A stretch of 64,000 bases of DNA from Blastomonas natatoria (GTDB lineage Bacteria > Pseudomonadota > Alphaproteobacteria > Sphingomonadales > Sphingomonadaceae). Positions 50,537 to 59,918 of this stretch are shown here, piece by piece. The number at the start of each line of letters is the position of its first letter. The stretch's first letter is position 1. The stretch is from positions 310,001 through 374,000 of the forward strand of contig NZ_QJJM01000001.1 in the NCBI RefSeq assembly GCF_003201955.1. Reading direction: 5' to 3'. The notes under the pieces are model-generated. The model did no database searches. It saw only the letters and a program-made list of their open reading frames with translations, and was not told where the DNA came from. Both the position numbers and the translations under genes were made by a program.

Positions 50537-52129
50537 GTGAGCGCCTATCGCGAAGCTGCAATGCGATCCAAGGCATGGCCGTTCGAAGAGGCGCGCAAGC
50601 TGCTGAAACGCTACCCGAACGGCAAGCCCGAGCGCCAAGGACCGATGCTGTTCGAGACCGGCTATGGCCCCTCTGGCCTGCCGCATATCGGCACGTTCCA
50701 GGAGGTGTTCCGCACGACCCTGGTGCGCCGCGCCTATGAGGTGCTGACCGACGGCGCGCCGACGCGCCTGGTAGCGTTCAGCGACGATATGGACGGCTTG
50801 CGCAAGGTACCCGACAATGTGCCCAATCCGGACATGTTGCGCAGCCATCTCGGCAAGCCGCTGACGCAGATCCCCGATCCGTTCGGCAAGTTCGAAAGCT
50901 TTGCACACCACAACAACGCGATGCTGCGCGCGTTCCTCGACCAGTTCGGCTTCGATTACGAGTTCGTCTCCTCGACCGAGCGTTACCGGAGCGGCGTGTT
51001 CGACGAGGCGCTGCGTGGGGTGCTGCGCAACTATCAGGCGATCCTCGACATCATGCTGCCGACGCTGCGCGCCGAACGCGCTGCGACCTATTCCCCGATC
51101 ATGCCGATCAGCGCCAAATCGGGCGTGGTGCTGCAGGTTCCGGTCGAGGTGGTCGATGCCGAGGCGGGAATCGTTCGCTTTGTCGACGATGGTGAGACGA
51201 TCGAGCAATCGGTGCTCTCGGGCGGCGCGAAGCTGCAATGGAAGGTCGACTGGGCGATGCGGTGGGTCGCGCTCGGCGTCGATTACGAGATGTACGGCAA
51301 GGACCTGACCGATAGCGGCGTGCAATCGGGCAAGATCGCGCGCGTGCTCGGCGGCCAGAAGCCCGAGGGCATGATCTACGAGATGTTCCTCGACGAAAAG
51401 GGCGAGAAGATCTCCAAGTCCAAGGGCAACGGCCTGTCGATCGAGGAATGGCTGCGTTACGGCAGCGAGAACAGCCTGGCCTTTTACATCTTCCGCGAGC
51501 CCAAGGCGGCCAAGCAGCTGCATCTGGGCGTCATTCCGCGCGCAGTGGACGAATATTTCCAGTTCCGCGACAACTGGCACGGCCAGGATGCCGACAAGCG
51601 GCTGGGCAACCCCGCGCACCATATTCATGCCGGCGACGTGCCCGCGGGCAGCCCGCCGGTGAGCTTCGGGCTGCTGCTCAATGTCGTCAGCCTGCCGGGC
51701 ATGGACGACAAGGATCTGGTCTGGGGCTTCGTGCAGAAATATGCGCCGGGGGTCTCGCCCGAGACGCATCCCGAGCTTGATGGGCTGATCGAGAATGCGG
51801 TCAATTATGGTCGTGACTTCATCGCCCCGACGCTCAAGCGCCGCTGGCCCGAGGGGGCCGAGATCGACGCGCTAACCCGGCTCGACAACGAGCTGGCCGA
51901 GCTGCCCGAAAACGCCAGCGCCGAGGATATCCAGAACATCGTCTATGCCATTGGCAAGGACGAGGCCTATGGCTTCGGCAATCTGCGCGACTGGTTCAAG
52001 GCCTTGTACGAGACGCTGCTGGGCAGCGAGCAGGGACCGCGCATGGGCAGCTTCATCGCGCTCTACGGCATCGCCAATACCCGCAAGCTCATCGCCGAAG
52101 CGCTGGGGCGGCCGGTCGAGGCTGCATGA
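50537..52129 (+). CDS. lysS: Lysyl-tRNA synthetase, class I
   Basis: A 530-residue class I (archaeal-type) LysRS, the form used by many alphaproteobacteria in place of class II. The HIGH motif is PHIGTF near residue 50 and the KMSKS motif is KISKSKGNG. Other conserved segments are FSDDMDGLRKVPDNVP and YEMYGKDLTDSG. It starts with GTG at 50537, behind AAAAGGAAAC. Overlaps corA by 4 bp. Only one LysRS is visible in the window. Confidence 0.96.
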   Translation: MSAYREAAMRSKAWPFEEARKLLKRYPNGKPERQGPMLFETGYGPSGLPHIGTFQEVFRTTLVRRAYEVLTDGAPTRLVAFSDDMDGLRKVPDNVPNPDMLRSHLGKPLTQIPDPFGKFESFAHHNNAMLRAFLDQFGFDYEFVSSTERYRSGVFDEALRGVLRNYQAILDIMLPTLRAERAATYSPIMPISAKSGVVLQVPVEVVDAEAGIVRFVDDGETIEQSVLSGGAKLQWKVDWAMRWVALGVDYEMYGKDLTDSGVQSGKIARVLGGQKPEGMIYEMFLDEKGEKISKSKGNGLSIEEWLRYGSENSLAFYIFREPKAAKQLHLGVIPRAVDEYFQFRDNWHGQDADKRLGNPAHHIHAGDVPAGSPPVSFGLLLNVVSLPGMDDKDLVWGFVQKYAPGVSPETHPELDGLIENAVNYGRDFIAPTLKRRWPEGAEIDALTRLDNELAELPENASAEDIQNIVYAIGKDEAYGFGNLRDWFKALYETLLGSEQGPRMGSFIALYGIANTRKLIAEALGRPVEAA

Positions 52130-53106
52130 CGGTCATCGCCGCGCGGCTCTATCGCGATGGCGAGCGGGTGCGCGATCTGGACCTCGCGCAGCCGCTGCCG
52201 GCGCTTGACGATCCGGCGGACCTGCTATGGATCGGGCTGCACGAGCCGACCGAGGCCGAACTGTTGCCGATCCAGTCACAGCTCGGTTTGCACCCGCTGG
52301 CGGTGGAAGATGCGCTCGACCGGCGGCATCTGCCCAAGATCGAGCCTTATGGCGAGCATCTGTTCGCGGTCGCGCGCACCGTGCATCTCGACGAGAGCGA
52401 CAGCAACACTGCGATCACCTACGGCAACACCGCGATCTTCATGGGGCGGCAGTTCATCGTCACCGTGCGGCACGGATCACTGCGCGATCACAGTCCGGTG
52501 CGCCACAAGCTGGAGGCGACGCCCCGGCTGCTCAAGCGCGGATCGGATTTCGTGCTGCACGCGATCCTCGACTTTATCGTCGACGGCTATCTCGAGGTGA
52601 TCGATACGCTCGAGGACAAGGTGCTGGGCATCGAAGACCGCTCGCTCGATGCGTTCCTCGATCGCGAGGAGACCGCGCAACTGTTTTCGCTGCGGCGCGA
52701 CCTGTTCCGGTTGCAGCGCGTGCTGAGCCCGATGCAAGATGTTGCCAACCGCTGCATGCATCTCGAACTGCCGCAGATCGATACCGACATCCACCCCTAT
52801 TTCCGTGACCTGCACGACCATGTCCGTCGTGCGGATTATCGCGTCGCGGGCCTGCGCGACACGCTGACCTCAGTGATCGAGACGAGCGGGCTGCTCGAGC
52901 AGCAGCGCCAGGGCGTCATCACCCGCCAACTCGCCGCCTGGGCCGCGATCCTGGCGGTGCCGACCGCGATTGCCGGGATTTACGGGATGAATTTCAAGTA
53001 CATGCCCGAGCTGGAATGGCGGCACGGCTATTTTCTGGTGGTCGGTGCAATGGTGACAATCTGTGTCGGGCTCTATGTCCGCTTCAAATGGGCCAAGTGG
53101 CTATAG
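52126..53106 (+). CDS. corA: CorA-type magnesium/cobalt transporter
   Basis: A 326-residue pentameric channel. The large cytosolic domain ends in two C-terminal helices; the signature YGMNFKYMPELEWRHGY lies between them (GMN motif, selectivity loop MPELEW). Upstream are ITYGNTAIFMGRQFIVTVRH and the long helix LRRDLFRLQRVLSPMQDV. Overlaps lysS by 4 bp and ends before a PfpI gene. Confidence 0.95.
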   Translation: MTVIAARLYRDGERVRDLDLAQPLPALDDPADLLWIGLHEPTEAELLPIQSQLGLHPLAVEDALDRRHLPKIEPYGEHLFAVARTVHLDESDSNTAITYGNTAIFMGRQFIVTVRHGSLRDHSPVRHKLEATPRLLKRGSDFVLHAILDFIVDGYLEVIDTLEDKVLGIEDRSLDAFLDREETAQLFSLRRDLFRLQRVLSPMQDVANRCMHLELPQIDTDIHPYFRDLHDHVRRADYRVAGLRDTLTSVIETSGLLEQQRQGVITRQLAAWAAILAVPTAIAGIYGMNFKYMPELEWRHGYFLVVGAMVTICVGLYVRFKWAKWL

Positions 53107-53166
53107 GGAACGCCTGAGGCGCGGGGCCGTAGGGGTAATGAACCCCATCAATACGGAGAATATCCC

Positions 53167-53736
53167 ATGAGCCTTCCCGATCTTTCCGATCGCAAGATCT
53201 GCATCCTCGCCACCCATGGTTTCGAGGAATCCGAACTCATCCAGCCGCGCGACGACCTCAAGGGCGCGGGCGCGGACGTCACCATCGTCTCGCCGGAAGG
53301 CGGCGAGATCAGGGGCTGGAAGGGCGACGACTGGGGCCAGAGCGTCAGCGTCGACGCGCCGCTTTCGGGCGCGCGGGTCGAACATTATGACGCGCTGGTG
53401 CTGCCGGGTGGCCAGATCAACCCTGATCTGCTGCGGGTAAACGATGAGGCGCTCGCGCTGATCAAGGCTTTTGCCGATGCCGGCAAACCCATCGCTGCCG
53501 TATGCCACGCGCCCTGGCTGCTTGTCGAGGCCGGCCTTGCCAAGGGCAGGACGATGACCTGCTACAAGTCGATCGTCACCGACCTCAAGAATGCCGGCGC
53601 GAATTTCGTCGACCAGGAAGTGGCGATCGACGGGCGGTTCATCACCAGCCGCTGCCCGGACGATCTGCCCGCCTTCGGCAGGGCAATCGCTGAAATGGTC
53701 AGCGAAAAGACGGGCGCCCGCACCGAATATGTGTGA
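53167..53736 (+). CDS. DJ-1/PfpI-family (type 1 glutamine amidotransferase-like) protein
   Basis: A 189-residue protein. The nucleophile cysteine and neighbour histidine are in AVCHAPWLLVEAG, the nucleophile elbow of PfpI/YhbO. Start CILATHGFEESELIQPRDDL is typical, with LVLPGGQINPDLLR later. E. coli homologues are linked to repair of glycated proteins and stress survival, though that activity is debated. Very close to YhbO length. Confidence 0.92.
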   Translation: MSLPDLSDRKICILATHGFEESELIQPRDDLKGAGADVTIVSPEGGEIRGWKGDDWGQSVSVDAPLSGARVEHYDALVLPGGQINPDLLRVNDEALALIKAFADAGKPIAAVCHAPWLLVEAGLAKGRTMTCYKSIVTDLKNAGANFVDQEVAIDGRFITSRCPDDLPAFGRAIAEMVSEKTGARTEYV

Positions 53737-53745
53737 CGCTTGATA

Positions 53746-54687
53746 TCATGCGGCAGGCTTCACCACCTGCCGCATGACGGCCGGATAGCCGGCCGCGATG
53801 GTCATCCGCCCGGCATGGCCGGCCTCTATCAGCATGCGATGCGCGCGCGGCAGATTGTAGCAGGGCACACCCATGAACAGGTGGTGCTCGCTATGGAAGT
53901 TGACCCAATAGGGCGCGACCGTCGCTCGCTCCAGCCAGTTCGCGTAGGTCGTGCGCGCATGGGTGAAAGGGTCTTCGCTGCCGGTCGTCGTGCAGGCATG
54001 TTCCGCGATATTGCGGATGCGAAGATACAGCTGGAAGGTCGTAGCCATGGCGATCAGCCAGATCAGATAGGGCAGCACGCCCAGCCCGGTCGCCAACGAT
54101 AGCCCGATCAGCACGACCTGCGCTGCAAGAAAACGCAGCGTCACCTTGCCGATGAACAGGTTCTGCTCCTTCGCGCCCGGGCTCAGCCCCTTCAATGCCA
54201 TGGCCAGTTGCGCGCCACGCTGCTTCAGGAAAGTCTGGCCGGTCAGGTCGCGGAACACCTTGCGCATCAGGCTGGCACGCGTGGTGGGGAAGGGGGCGGA
54301 CAGCGAGAGGTCCGGGTCTTCGGGCTGCTGCGTGTAGCGATGGTGCGTCAGGTGATAGGTGCGATAGGCGTGCAGGTCCGTACCCATCGGGACGCCCGTG
54401 ACCCACTGACCGACCCAGTTGTTCACCGCGCGGTTGGGGTGGAGCAGGCCGTGCGCGCCTTCGTGCATCAGGATCGCCAGACCCAGCTGCCGCCCGCCTA
54501 TCAGCACGATCGCAAGACCCCATGCCCACCAGGTTGCGAGATAGGCCGCGCCCCAGGCGAGCGCGATGATGGTGATCCACGCATGCGCGACCAGGGCAAG
54601 GCCCTTCCAGCGCGAAACGGCGGTCAGTTCGCGGAACACCTCGCGTCCGAAAATCTGCGACGGGTTGGCGGCCTTCATCAGCGCCAT
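53746..54687 (-). CDS. Membrane fatty acid desaturase
   Basis: A 313-residue integral membrane desaturase with the three histidine boxes: HEGAHGLLH, HLTHHRYTQ and NFHSEHHLF. Hydrophobic helices precede boxes 1 and 3. The family inserts double bonds into acyl chains or hydroxylates lipids using di-iron and O2. The start at 54687 (MALMKAANPS) is behind TCAGGAGAG; the earlier ATG at 54705 is not favoured. It lies between a PfpI gene and the stress response locus. Confidence 0.92.
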   Translation of the reverse strand: MALMKAANPSQIFGREVFRELTAVSRWKGLALVAHAWITIIALAWGAAYLATWWAWGLAIVLIGGRQLGLAILMHEGAHGLLHPNRAVNNWVGQWVTGVPMGTDLHAYRTYHLTHHRYTQQPEDPDLSLSAPFPTTRASLMRKVFRDLTGQTFLKQRGAQLAMALKGLSPGAKEQNLFIGKVTLRFLAAQVVLIGLSLATGLGVLPYLIWLIAMATTFQLYLRIRNIAEHACTTTGSEDPFTHARTTYANWLERATVAPYWVNFHSEHHLFMGVPCYNLPRAHRMLIEAGHAGRMTIAAGYPAVMRQVVKPAA

Positions 54688-54823
54688 GTCTCTCTCCTGA
54701 TGCACTACACACGCTTTACGTTAGCGTCAGTCTAGCATTGCAGCCGCCAGCCGCCAACCCGGTCATATCACCAGGTGTCCAGACCGGGTCAGGGGGACCA
54801 ATTCCGCTAACAGGACAGCCTAG

Positions 54824-56419
54824 TCAGCCCTTGGCGGGAACGAATACAGGTACCGCGATGGCAATGCATTCGAAGGCCGTGTCGCGCTCGAGCGGGGCGC
54901 GAAGCTGACGGGCAAGACCGGTCATCACCCGATCTATGCCGTCGGCAAGCATCGCTTCCAGTTCGGGGTTCGGACCCAGCGCGGGCGAGGCGACCCTCAG
55001 CACGATCTTGGTCGGGTCGTCGCTCTTGCGCACTGCCGAAATCCGGATCGGCGCATCCGGGCGCGTCAGATGAATGAGCTCGAGCACCTCGGTCAGCAGG
55101 AATGCAATCGGCACGCCCACGTCCTGGCTGACATGAACATTGTCGATATCGATCATGATGTCGGGACCGTCGCCACCATGAACATTGTCGGCATGCTCGA
55201 AACTGCCGGCCAGCTCGCCGACCAGTGCGCGAAGATTGATACCCTCGCTCCGTTCGTTGCCGGCAAAATGGTTGCGATGAACGACGGCGAGCGCATCCAC
55301 GCGGCGCTGAATCTTGCCGTACGCCAGCTTGGCAGGATCGGAGTCGGCAGTCCGCGCGTGCAGGTTGATCAGGCTGGCGATGATCTGCAGGTTGTTCTTG
55401 ACCCGATGGTGGACCTCGCGGGTCAGCATCACCTGCTGCTTCAATCCCTCGTCCAGCGCTTCGCGGTCGACCGAGACCTTGTGGGCAAGAGCCACGAACC
55501 CCTGGTCGAGCTCCTCGATCTCGCTGGCGTTGAACGCCGTCTTTTCCATGGGCGCCATCTGCTCGCCGATCTCGTACAGGCGCACCTTGCGCTGCAATTG
55601 GGTGAGCGGGCGGATCAGCATCACATTGACGACCAGCCAACCGATGATGGCGGCTGCCAGCAAGGTGATGAACGGAATGGTCTGCGCCAGAAATTCTGGC
55701 GGAGACTGTTTGGGCCGAACATAGCGCAGATCGAGATGCAGGCCTGCAACGACCGTCTGTGCCGTCATCAGCGCATTCAGCCGGCGCTGCCAGTTTTCCG
55801 GGATTTCGGTCAGCGGCAGGACTGCGGTCTGGCTTCGAAGGTCGAATTGCGACAGCGGGACGTCGTCGACCGGATCTGACAGCGTGAACAGACTGTCGGC
55901 CGAATAGAAGGCAACGGCGCGAGCCACCGATACGCGGCCACGGGTCGCAAAGATGGCGCCATTGGCCGGCACTGCCAGGGTCGCCGCCGGAGCAGCAGCA
56001 TTGGCGCCGACTTCGCGCAAGGCACGCGGCACCGAACCGATCTGGCAGGATGGCGGCCCGCTATTGGCAGCATAAAGCAGCGCGGCGAAGCGGGTTTGCT
56101 GGTTGCCCAGCTGCTCGCGCAGGTTGAGGCAGATCTTGGCCGGGTCTTCACCCAGCGCGATCTGCGAAGAGGCCGCGCCGAGGATGGCAAGGTCATTTTC
56201 TATCGCGGCATTCAGCCGGAGCGCTGCATCGTCGACATTTTTCTGCAGCAGCCGATTACGCTCGTCATTGGCTGTATCTGCCAGGCTGCGGTTGGCGATC
56301 ACCGATCCAAGCGCAAGCGGCAGCAGGGCGATCGCCAGAATGAGGAACAGTCTGGTGCCGATCGACAGGCGCGCCATGGGCGCAAGAAAGGGAATGTGCG
56401 CCCGGTCTGTCCTGCGCAT
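54824..56419 (-). CDS. PhyP-like HisKA_2 sensor protein with degenerate ATPase domain
   Basis: A 531-residue membrane protein: two helices (about 21-43 and 248-270) bracket a periplasmic domain, then a HAMP-like linker and a HisKA_2 dimerisation domain with phospho-acceptor H337 (TREVHHRVKNNLQIIASLIN). The C-terminal HATPase region is degenerate: N-box (FLLTEVLELIHLTRP) lacks the usual asparagine, the G1 region (VASPALGPNPE) lacks the DxGxG aspartate, and no GLGL box is seen. This fits a phosphatase (PhyP in sphingomonads) rather than a kinase. It is directly coupled to nepR (TAATG overlap). Confidence 0.82.
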   Translation of the reverse strand: MRRTDRAHIPFLAPMARLSIGTRLFLILAIALLPLALGSVIANRSLADTANDERNRLLQKNVDDAALRLNAAIENDLAILGAASSQIALGEDPAKICLNLREQLGNQQTRFAALLYAANSGPPSCQIGSVPRALREVGANAAAPAATLAVPANGAIFATRGRVSVARAVAFYSADSLFTLSDPVDDVPLSQFDLRSQTAVLPLTEIPENWQRRLNALMTAQTVVAGLHLDLRYVRPKQSPPEFLAQTIPFITLLAAAIIGWLVVNVMLIRPLTQLQRKVRLYEIGEQMAPMEKTAFNASEIEELDQGFVALAHKVSVDREALDEGLKQQVMLTREVHHRVKNNLQIIASLINLHARTADSDPAKLAYGKIQRRVDALAVVHRNHFAGNERSEGINLRALVGELAGSFEHADNVHGGDGPDIMIDIDNVHVSQDVGVPIAFLLTEVLELIHLTRPDAPIRISAVRKSDDPTKIVLRVASPALGPNPELEAMLADGIDRVMTGLARQLRAPLERDTAFECIAIAVPVFVPAKG

Positions 56420-56664
56420 TATTTCAACTGCTTGAGCAAATCCAGAAAGTCGTCTGGAATCTCCTCTTCCAGCGTCCGCTGGTACACAGACTTCAGGGCA
56501 TCACCGATAAGGTGGGATTTGCCATCGTCACCGACGGACGCGCCCGCTTCCTCGGCATCGCCGGCCGCCATGCTGTCATCAACAAGATGCGGTTTGGTCT
56601 CCGGCGTGCCTTTCGCAGGCTTGTCGCCGCCGGACTGATCGTCATTGTTACGATGCACGAGCAT
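56419..56664 (-). CDS. nepR: NepR anti-sigma factor of the general stress response
   Basis: An 81-residue protein ending in the conserved NepR core: HLIGDALKSVYQRTLEEEIP, followed by DDFLDLLKQL. NepR binds and blocks the ECF sigma factor EcfG until phosphorylated PhyR captures it. The N-terminal half is low-complexity and charged. I use the ATG at 56664 (MLVHRNNDDQ) because the long upstream frame is not conserved. It overlaps the HisKA_2 gene by one base. No ecfG follows, which is unexpected. Confidence 0.9.
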   Translation of the reverse strand: MLVHRNNDDQSGGDKPAKGTPETKPHLVDDSMAAGDAEEAGASVGDDGKSHLIGDALKSVYQRTLEEEIPDDFLDLLKQLK

Positions 56665-56770
56665 CCCATCCCGCCTGTTGAAATTCCGTCCCGAAATGGG
56701 CTTAGCAAGCCGTCCCAACCCTGCCAAGCCCGCAAAATAGTGCGGGATTGTGCATAAACGTCTCAGGGAA

Positions 56771-56798
56771 GGAAACAAACTGCGGCGCGGATTGTTCC
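56771..56798 (-). promoter_or_regulatory. Candidate EcfG-dependent promoter facing nepR
   Basis: On the minus strand GGAAC (56798-56794), 17 bp, GTTTCC fits the EcfG pattern GGAAC-N16-17-GTT. The plus strand also reads GGAAAC-N17-GTTCC toward phyR, an imperfect match, so the element could be near-symmetric and act in both directions. Confidence 0.5.
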
Positions 56799-56846
56799 TT
56801 ACGCGAGGTTCGGTTTGTCTGCTTTCACATCCGGCATCGCTTCGCG

Positions 56847-56866
56847 CCCCGTGTTTTGACACGGGG
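56847..56866 (+). promoter_or_regulatory. Hairpin in the phyR leader
   Basis: CCCCGTGT and ACACGGGG form a perfect 8-bp stem with a TTTG loop, about 50 bp before the phyR ATG. It could be a leader structure or weak terminator. Confidence 0.4.
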
Positions 56867-56914
56867 GGCCGAAGGTCATAGACACGGCACCAGCCGAAAA
56901 AGGAGTTTCACTGC

Positions 56915-57727
56915 ATGTCCCTGGGCCAGACGCTCGCTCCCCATCTTCCCCTGTTGCGGCGCTATAGCCGGGCGCTCGCAGGCGACCAGCATCATGGCGA
57001 TGCCTATGTAAAGGCAACGCTGCAGGCCATCATCGCCGCACCTGATCAGTTTCCCAGCGACGTCGACGCACGGCTCGGTCTGTACCGGGTGTTCCAGGTG
57101 ATCTGGGGCTCGACCCATGATGACCGCGAGGAAGCCGACAGTTTCGATGCCTATCCCGATGCCGATGATGATTCGCGCCGCCTGCTGGCCGAACAGCGTC
57201 TGCGTCGCATTCCGCCGCTGTCGCGACAGGCGCTTCTGCTGACCGCGATGGAAGGCTTCTCGAATTCCGATACTGCCTATCTGATGGGCCTTGACGACCG
57301 CACCGTCTCGAGCCTGGTCAGCGAGGCGCTGAGCGAGATCGACAGCCAGATCAAGGCCAAGGTGCTGATCATCGAGGACGAGCCGATCATCGCGATGGAT
57401 ATCGAGACGATCGTGCGCGATCTGGGCCATGACGTGACGGGCATTGCGGTCACGCGCGACGAGGCCGTGGAACAGGCCCGCCGCGACAAGCCCGGCCTTG
57501 TGCTGGCCGACATCCAGCTGGCCGATGACAGCTCGGGTATCGACGCGGTCGCCGACATCCTGCGCGAGATCGACGTGCCCGTGATTTTCATCACCGCCTT
57601 CCCCGAACGCCTGCTCACCGGCGAGCGTCCGGAACCTGCCTTCCTGATCACCAAGCCCTTCCACCGGAACACGGTGCGCGCGGCGATCAGCCAGGCTTTG
57701 TTCTTCTTCGATCCTGAAACGGTGTGA
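56915..57727 (+). CDS. phyR: PhyR general stress response regulator
   Basis: A 270-residue anti-anti-sigma factor. The N-terminal 145 residues form an ECF-sigma-like domain (LPLLRRYSRALAGDQHHGDA, RLRRIPPLSRQALLLTAMEG) that mimics EcfG. The C-terminal receiver has the acidic pocket VLIIEDEPIIAMD, the phospho-acceptor D199 (VLADIQLAD) and K in FLITKPFHRNT. When phosphorylated it captures NepR. It is divergent from nepR and followed by a strong terminator. A good AAGGAG site precedes the ATG. Confidence 0.96.
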   Translation: MSLGQTLAPHLPLLRRYSRALAGDQHHGDAYVKATLQAIIAAPDQFPSDVDARLGLYRVFQVIWGSTHDDREEADSFDAYPDADDDSRRLLAEQRLRRIPPLSRQALLLTAMEGFSNSDTAYLMGLDDRTVSSLVSEALSEIDSQIKAKVLIIEDEPIIAMDIETIVRDLGHDVTGIAVTRDEAVEQARRDKPGLVLADIQLADDSSGIDAVADILREIDVPVIFITAFPERLLTGERPEPAFLITKPFHRNTVRAAISQALFFFDPETV

Positions 57728-57737
57728 CTAAAAAATG

Positions 57738-57752
57738 CCTTCATTATGAAGG
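57738..57752 (+). terminator. Small hairpin just after phyR
   Basis: CCTTCA-TTA-TGAAGG is a perfect 6-bp hairpin 10 bp after the phyR stop, followed by AAAAT rather than a U-run. It may aid processing, with the main terminator lying 20 bp further on. Confidence 0.35.
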
Positions 57753-57770
57753 AAAATAGATCGAGCGAAA

Positions 57771-57796
57771 AGGCGGGCCTCGGGTCCGCCTTTTTT
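57771..57796 (+). terminator. Rho-independent terminator of phyR
   Basis: AGGCGGGCC (57771-57779) and GGTCCGCCT (57783-57791) form a 9-bp stem with a 3-base loop and one G-U pair, followed by TTTTT. Flanking AAAA on the 5' side makes it potentially bidirectional. Confidence 0.85.
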
Positions 57797-57880
57797 GTTT
57801 AGATCGACACATTTTGCTTGCCCGCTGATGATGATTTTGTCAGCTTTGATAAATATCACTATTTCTCGAACGGGGTGGGG

Positions 57881-59914
57881 ATGCAGTTTTATTTCAGAGT
57901 TGCGGGACTTGCTGCGGGATTGCTTGCGGCGGTTGCGCCAGTGGGGGGCATTGCACAGGATCAACCAGCCGAGAGGACTACTTCTAGGGCCGACGATATG
58001 GCCGCAGCTTTCGGGTCGCGCGAGATGGTCCAGGACGCCAGCCTGTCGCCCGATGGCAGCAAACTTGCCTTTATCAAGCCGATCACCGGGCAAGGATCTA
58101 TGCTGATGGTCGTTGATCTTCTGCCCGCCCCCGAAACACCTAGGGCGGTGCTGAAGCTGGATGGAGAACCCAACCGGCTCGGCTCATGCAAGTGGGTCGG
58201 CAACACGCGTCTGATGTGCGATGTTTTCGCCTCGATGGACCTGCTCGGTGACGCAACCTACGTGTCGCGGATGGTCTCTGTCGATGCGGCAGGCGGCGAG
58301 CCCAAGGTCCTGGAACTGCGCAAAACCGGTACCGGCCAGCAATTGGGCCTTGCTCTTTACGGCGGGGATGTCATCGACTGGAACCCGGCCGAGGATGGCC
58401 ATGTTCTGGTCATGCGCGAATATCTGCCGCAGACCACGATCAGTGCCGCCGGGACCAGCACTCTTATTTCGCAATCGAAGATTGGTATCGGCGTCGATCT
58501 GGTCGATACCCGCACGTTGCAATCGAAGTCGGTGGAACAGCCCAAACAGGACGCCCGCCGCTATATTTCCGACGGCTATGGCAATGTCCGGATCAAGGCC
58601 CACCGCATTCTGGAAGGCAGATATGACTCGGGGCGCTACAATTACTACTATCGCAAGCCCGATAGCCGCGACTGGTTGCCGATGGTGGTCACCGATCCAA
58701 CGGAAACGACCTTTCGGGCGGTCGCCGTCGATGCGAAGACCAATCTGGCTTACGGCTTGAAGCGCAAGGATGGCCGCATGGCCGCTTATAGCTACAGCCT
58801 TGATGGCAGCGGCACGGAAACGTTGGTCTATGCACATCCTGAGGTCGATATTGCGGGCTTTGTTCGCATCGGCCGCCGCAGTCGGGTCATCGGTGTGCGC
58901 TATGTCACTGATACGACCCAGGTCCATTATCTCGACGCTGACATCGAGAAGATGCGAGCAGCGCTGTCCCGCGCCATCCCGAATCTGCCGCTGGTGAATA
59001 TCATCGATTCGACCGAGGATGAACGCAAGATGCTGATCTGGGCGGGCAGCGACACCCATCCAGGGCGCTTTTTTCTGTTCGATCGGGATGCCAAGACCCT
59101 CGCTCAGCTCCTGGCTGTGCGCCCCGATGTGGAAGGCTTGGCGCTGAGCGCGATGAAGCCGATTACCTATCCTGCGCGTGATGGTACGATGGTGCCCGGC
59201 TATCTGACACTCCCACCTGGCAAAGCAGACATGAAGGGCCTGCCTGCTATTGTCATGCCGCACGGTGGACCGGAATCGCGCGACACATGGCGTTTCGACT
59301 GGATGGTGCAGTTCTTTGCGCAGTCAGGCTATGCCGTGATCCAGCCCAATTTTCGCGGCTCGGCGGGTTATGGCGAACAATGGTTCCAGGAGAACGGATT
59401 CAAGAGCTGGAAAACTGCCATCGGCGATGTCAATGACGCCGGGCACTGGATGGTGAGCAATGGGGCCGATCCCAAGAAATTAGCGATCTTCGGATGGTCC
59501 TATGGCGGCTATGCGGCGCTGCAATCCAACGTTATGGAGCCCGACCTTTTCAAGGCCGTCATCGCCGTCGCACCGGTGACCGATCTGGACAGGCTCAAGG
59601 CAGATCGCCGTAACTGGTCCGATTTCGCGCAGGTCGCTGAATACGTCGGCGATGGTCCGCATATCGAGCAAGGTTCGCCTGCGCGCAATGCAGACAGGTT
59701 CAAGGCAAAGGTGCTGATGTTTCACGGCGATATCGATCGCAACGTCGATGTCGGGCATGCCAGGCTAATGGACGACAAGTTGAAGGCTGCAGGCAAGCAG
59801 TCCGAATTGCAGGTTTTCAAGAACCGCGATCATTATCTTGAGGACAGCGCGCTTCGGGCAGGGATGCTGCGCACCAGCATTGCCTTTCTGGAAAAGGCAT
59901 TTGCAGCCCAGTGA
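57881..59914 (+). CDS. Secreted S9-family prolyl oligopeptidase-like peptidase
   Basis: A 677-residue exported serine peptidase. A signal peptide (VAGLAAGLLAAVAPVGGIAQ) precedes a beta-propeller-like N-terminal region and an alpha/beta-hydrolase domain. The catalytic triad is S540 in GWSYGGYAA, D619 in HGDIDRNV and H651 in NRDHYLE. RGSAGYGEQW is also typical of S9 enzymes. The ATG at 57881 is used because it precedes the signal peptide; the earlier start at 57818 lacks support. It has its own terminator, shared with rpsD. Confidence 0.93.
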   Translation: MQFYFRVAGLAAGLLAAVAPVGGIAQDQPAERTTSRADDMAAAFGSREMVQDASLSPDGSKLAFIKPITGQGSMLMVVDLLPAPETPRAVLKLDGEPNRLGSCKWVGNTRLMCDVFASMDLLGDATYVSRMVSVDAAGGEPKVLELRKTGTGQQLGLALYGGDVIDWNPAEDGHVLVMREYLPQTTISAAGTSTLISQSKIGIGVDLVDTRTLQSKSVEQPKQDARRYISDGYGNVRIKAHRILEGRYDSGRYNYYYRKPDSRDWLPMVVTDPTETTFRAVAVDAKTNLAYGLKRKDGRMAAYSYSLDGSGTETLVYAHPEVDIAGFVRIGRRSRVIGVRYVTDTTQVHYLDADIEKMRAALSRAIPNLPLVNIIDSTEDERKMLIWAGSDTHPGRFFLFDRDAKTLAQLLAVRPDVEGLALSAMKPITYPARDGTMVPGYLTLPPGKADMKGLPAIVMPHGGPESRDTWRFDWMVQFFAQSGYAVIQPNFRGSAGYGEQWFQENGFKSWKTAIGDVNDAGHWMVSNGADPKKLAIFGWSYGGYAALQSNVMEPDLFKAVIAVAPVTDLDRLKADRRNWSDFAQVAEYVGDGPHIEQGSPARNADRFKAKVLMFHGDIDRNVDVGHARLMDDKLKAAGKQSELQVFKNRDHYLEDSALRAGMLRTSIAFLEKAFAAQ

Positions 59915-59918
59915 CACA

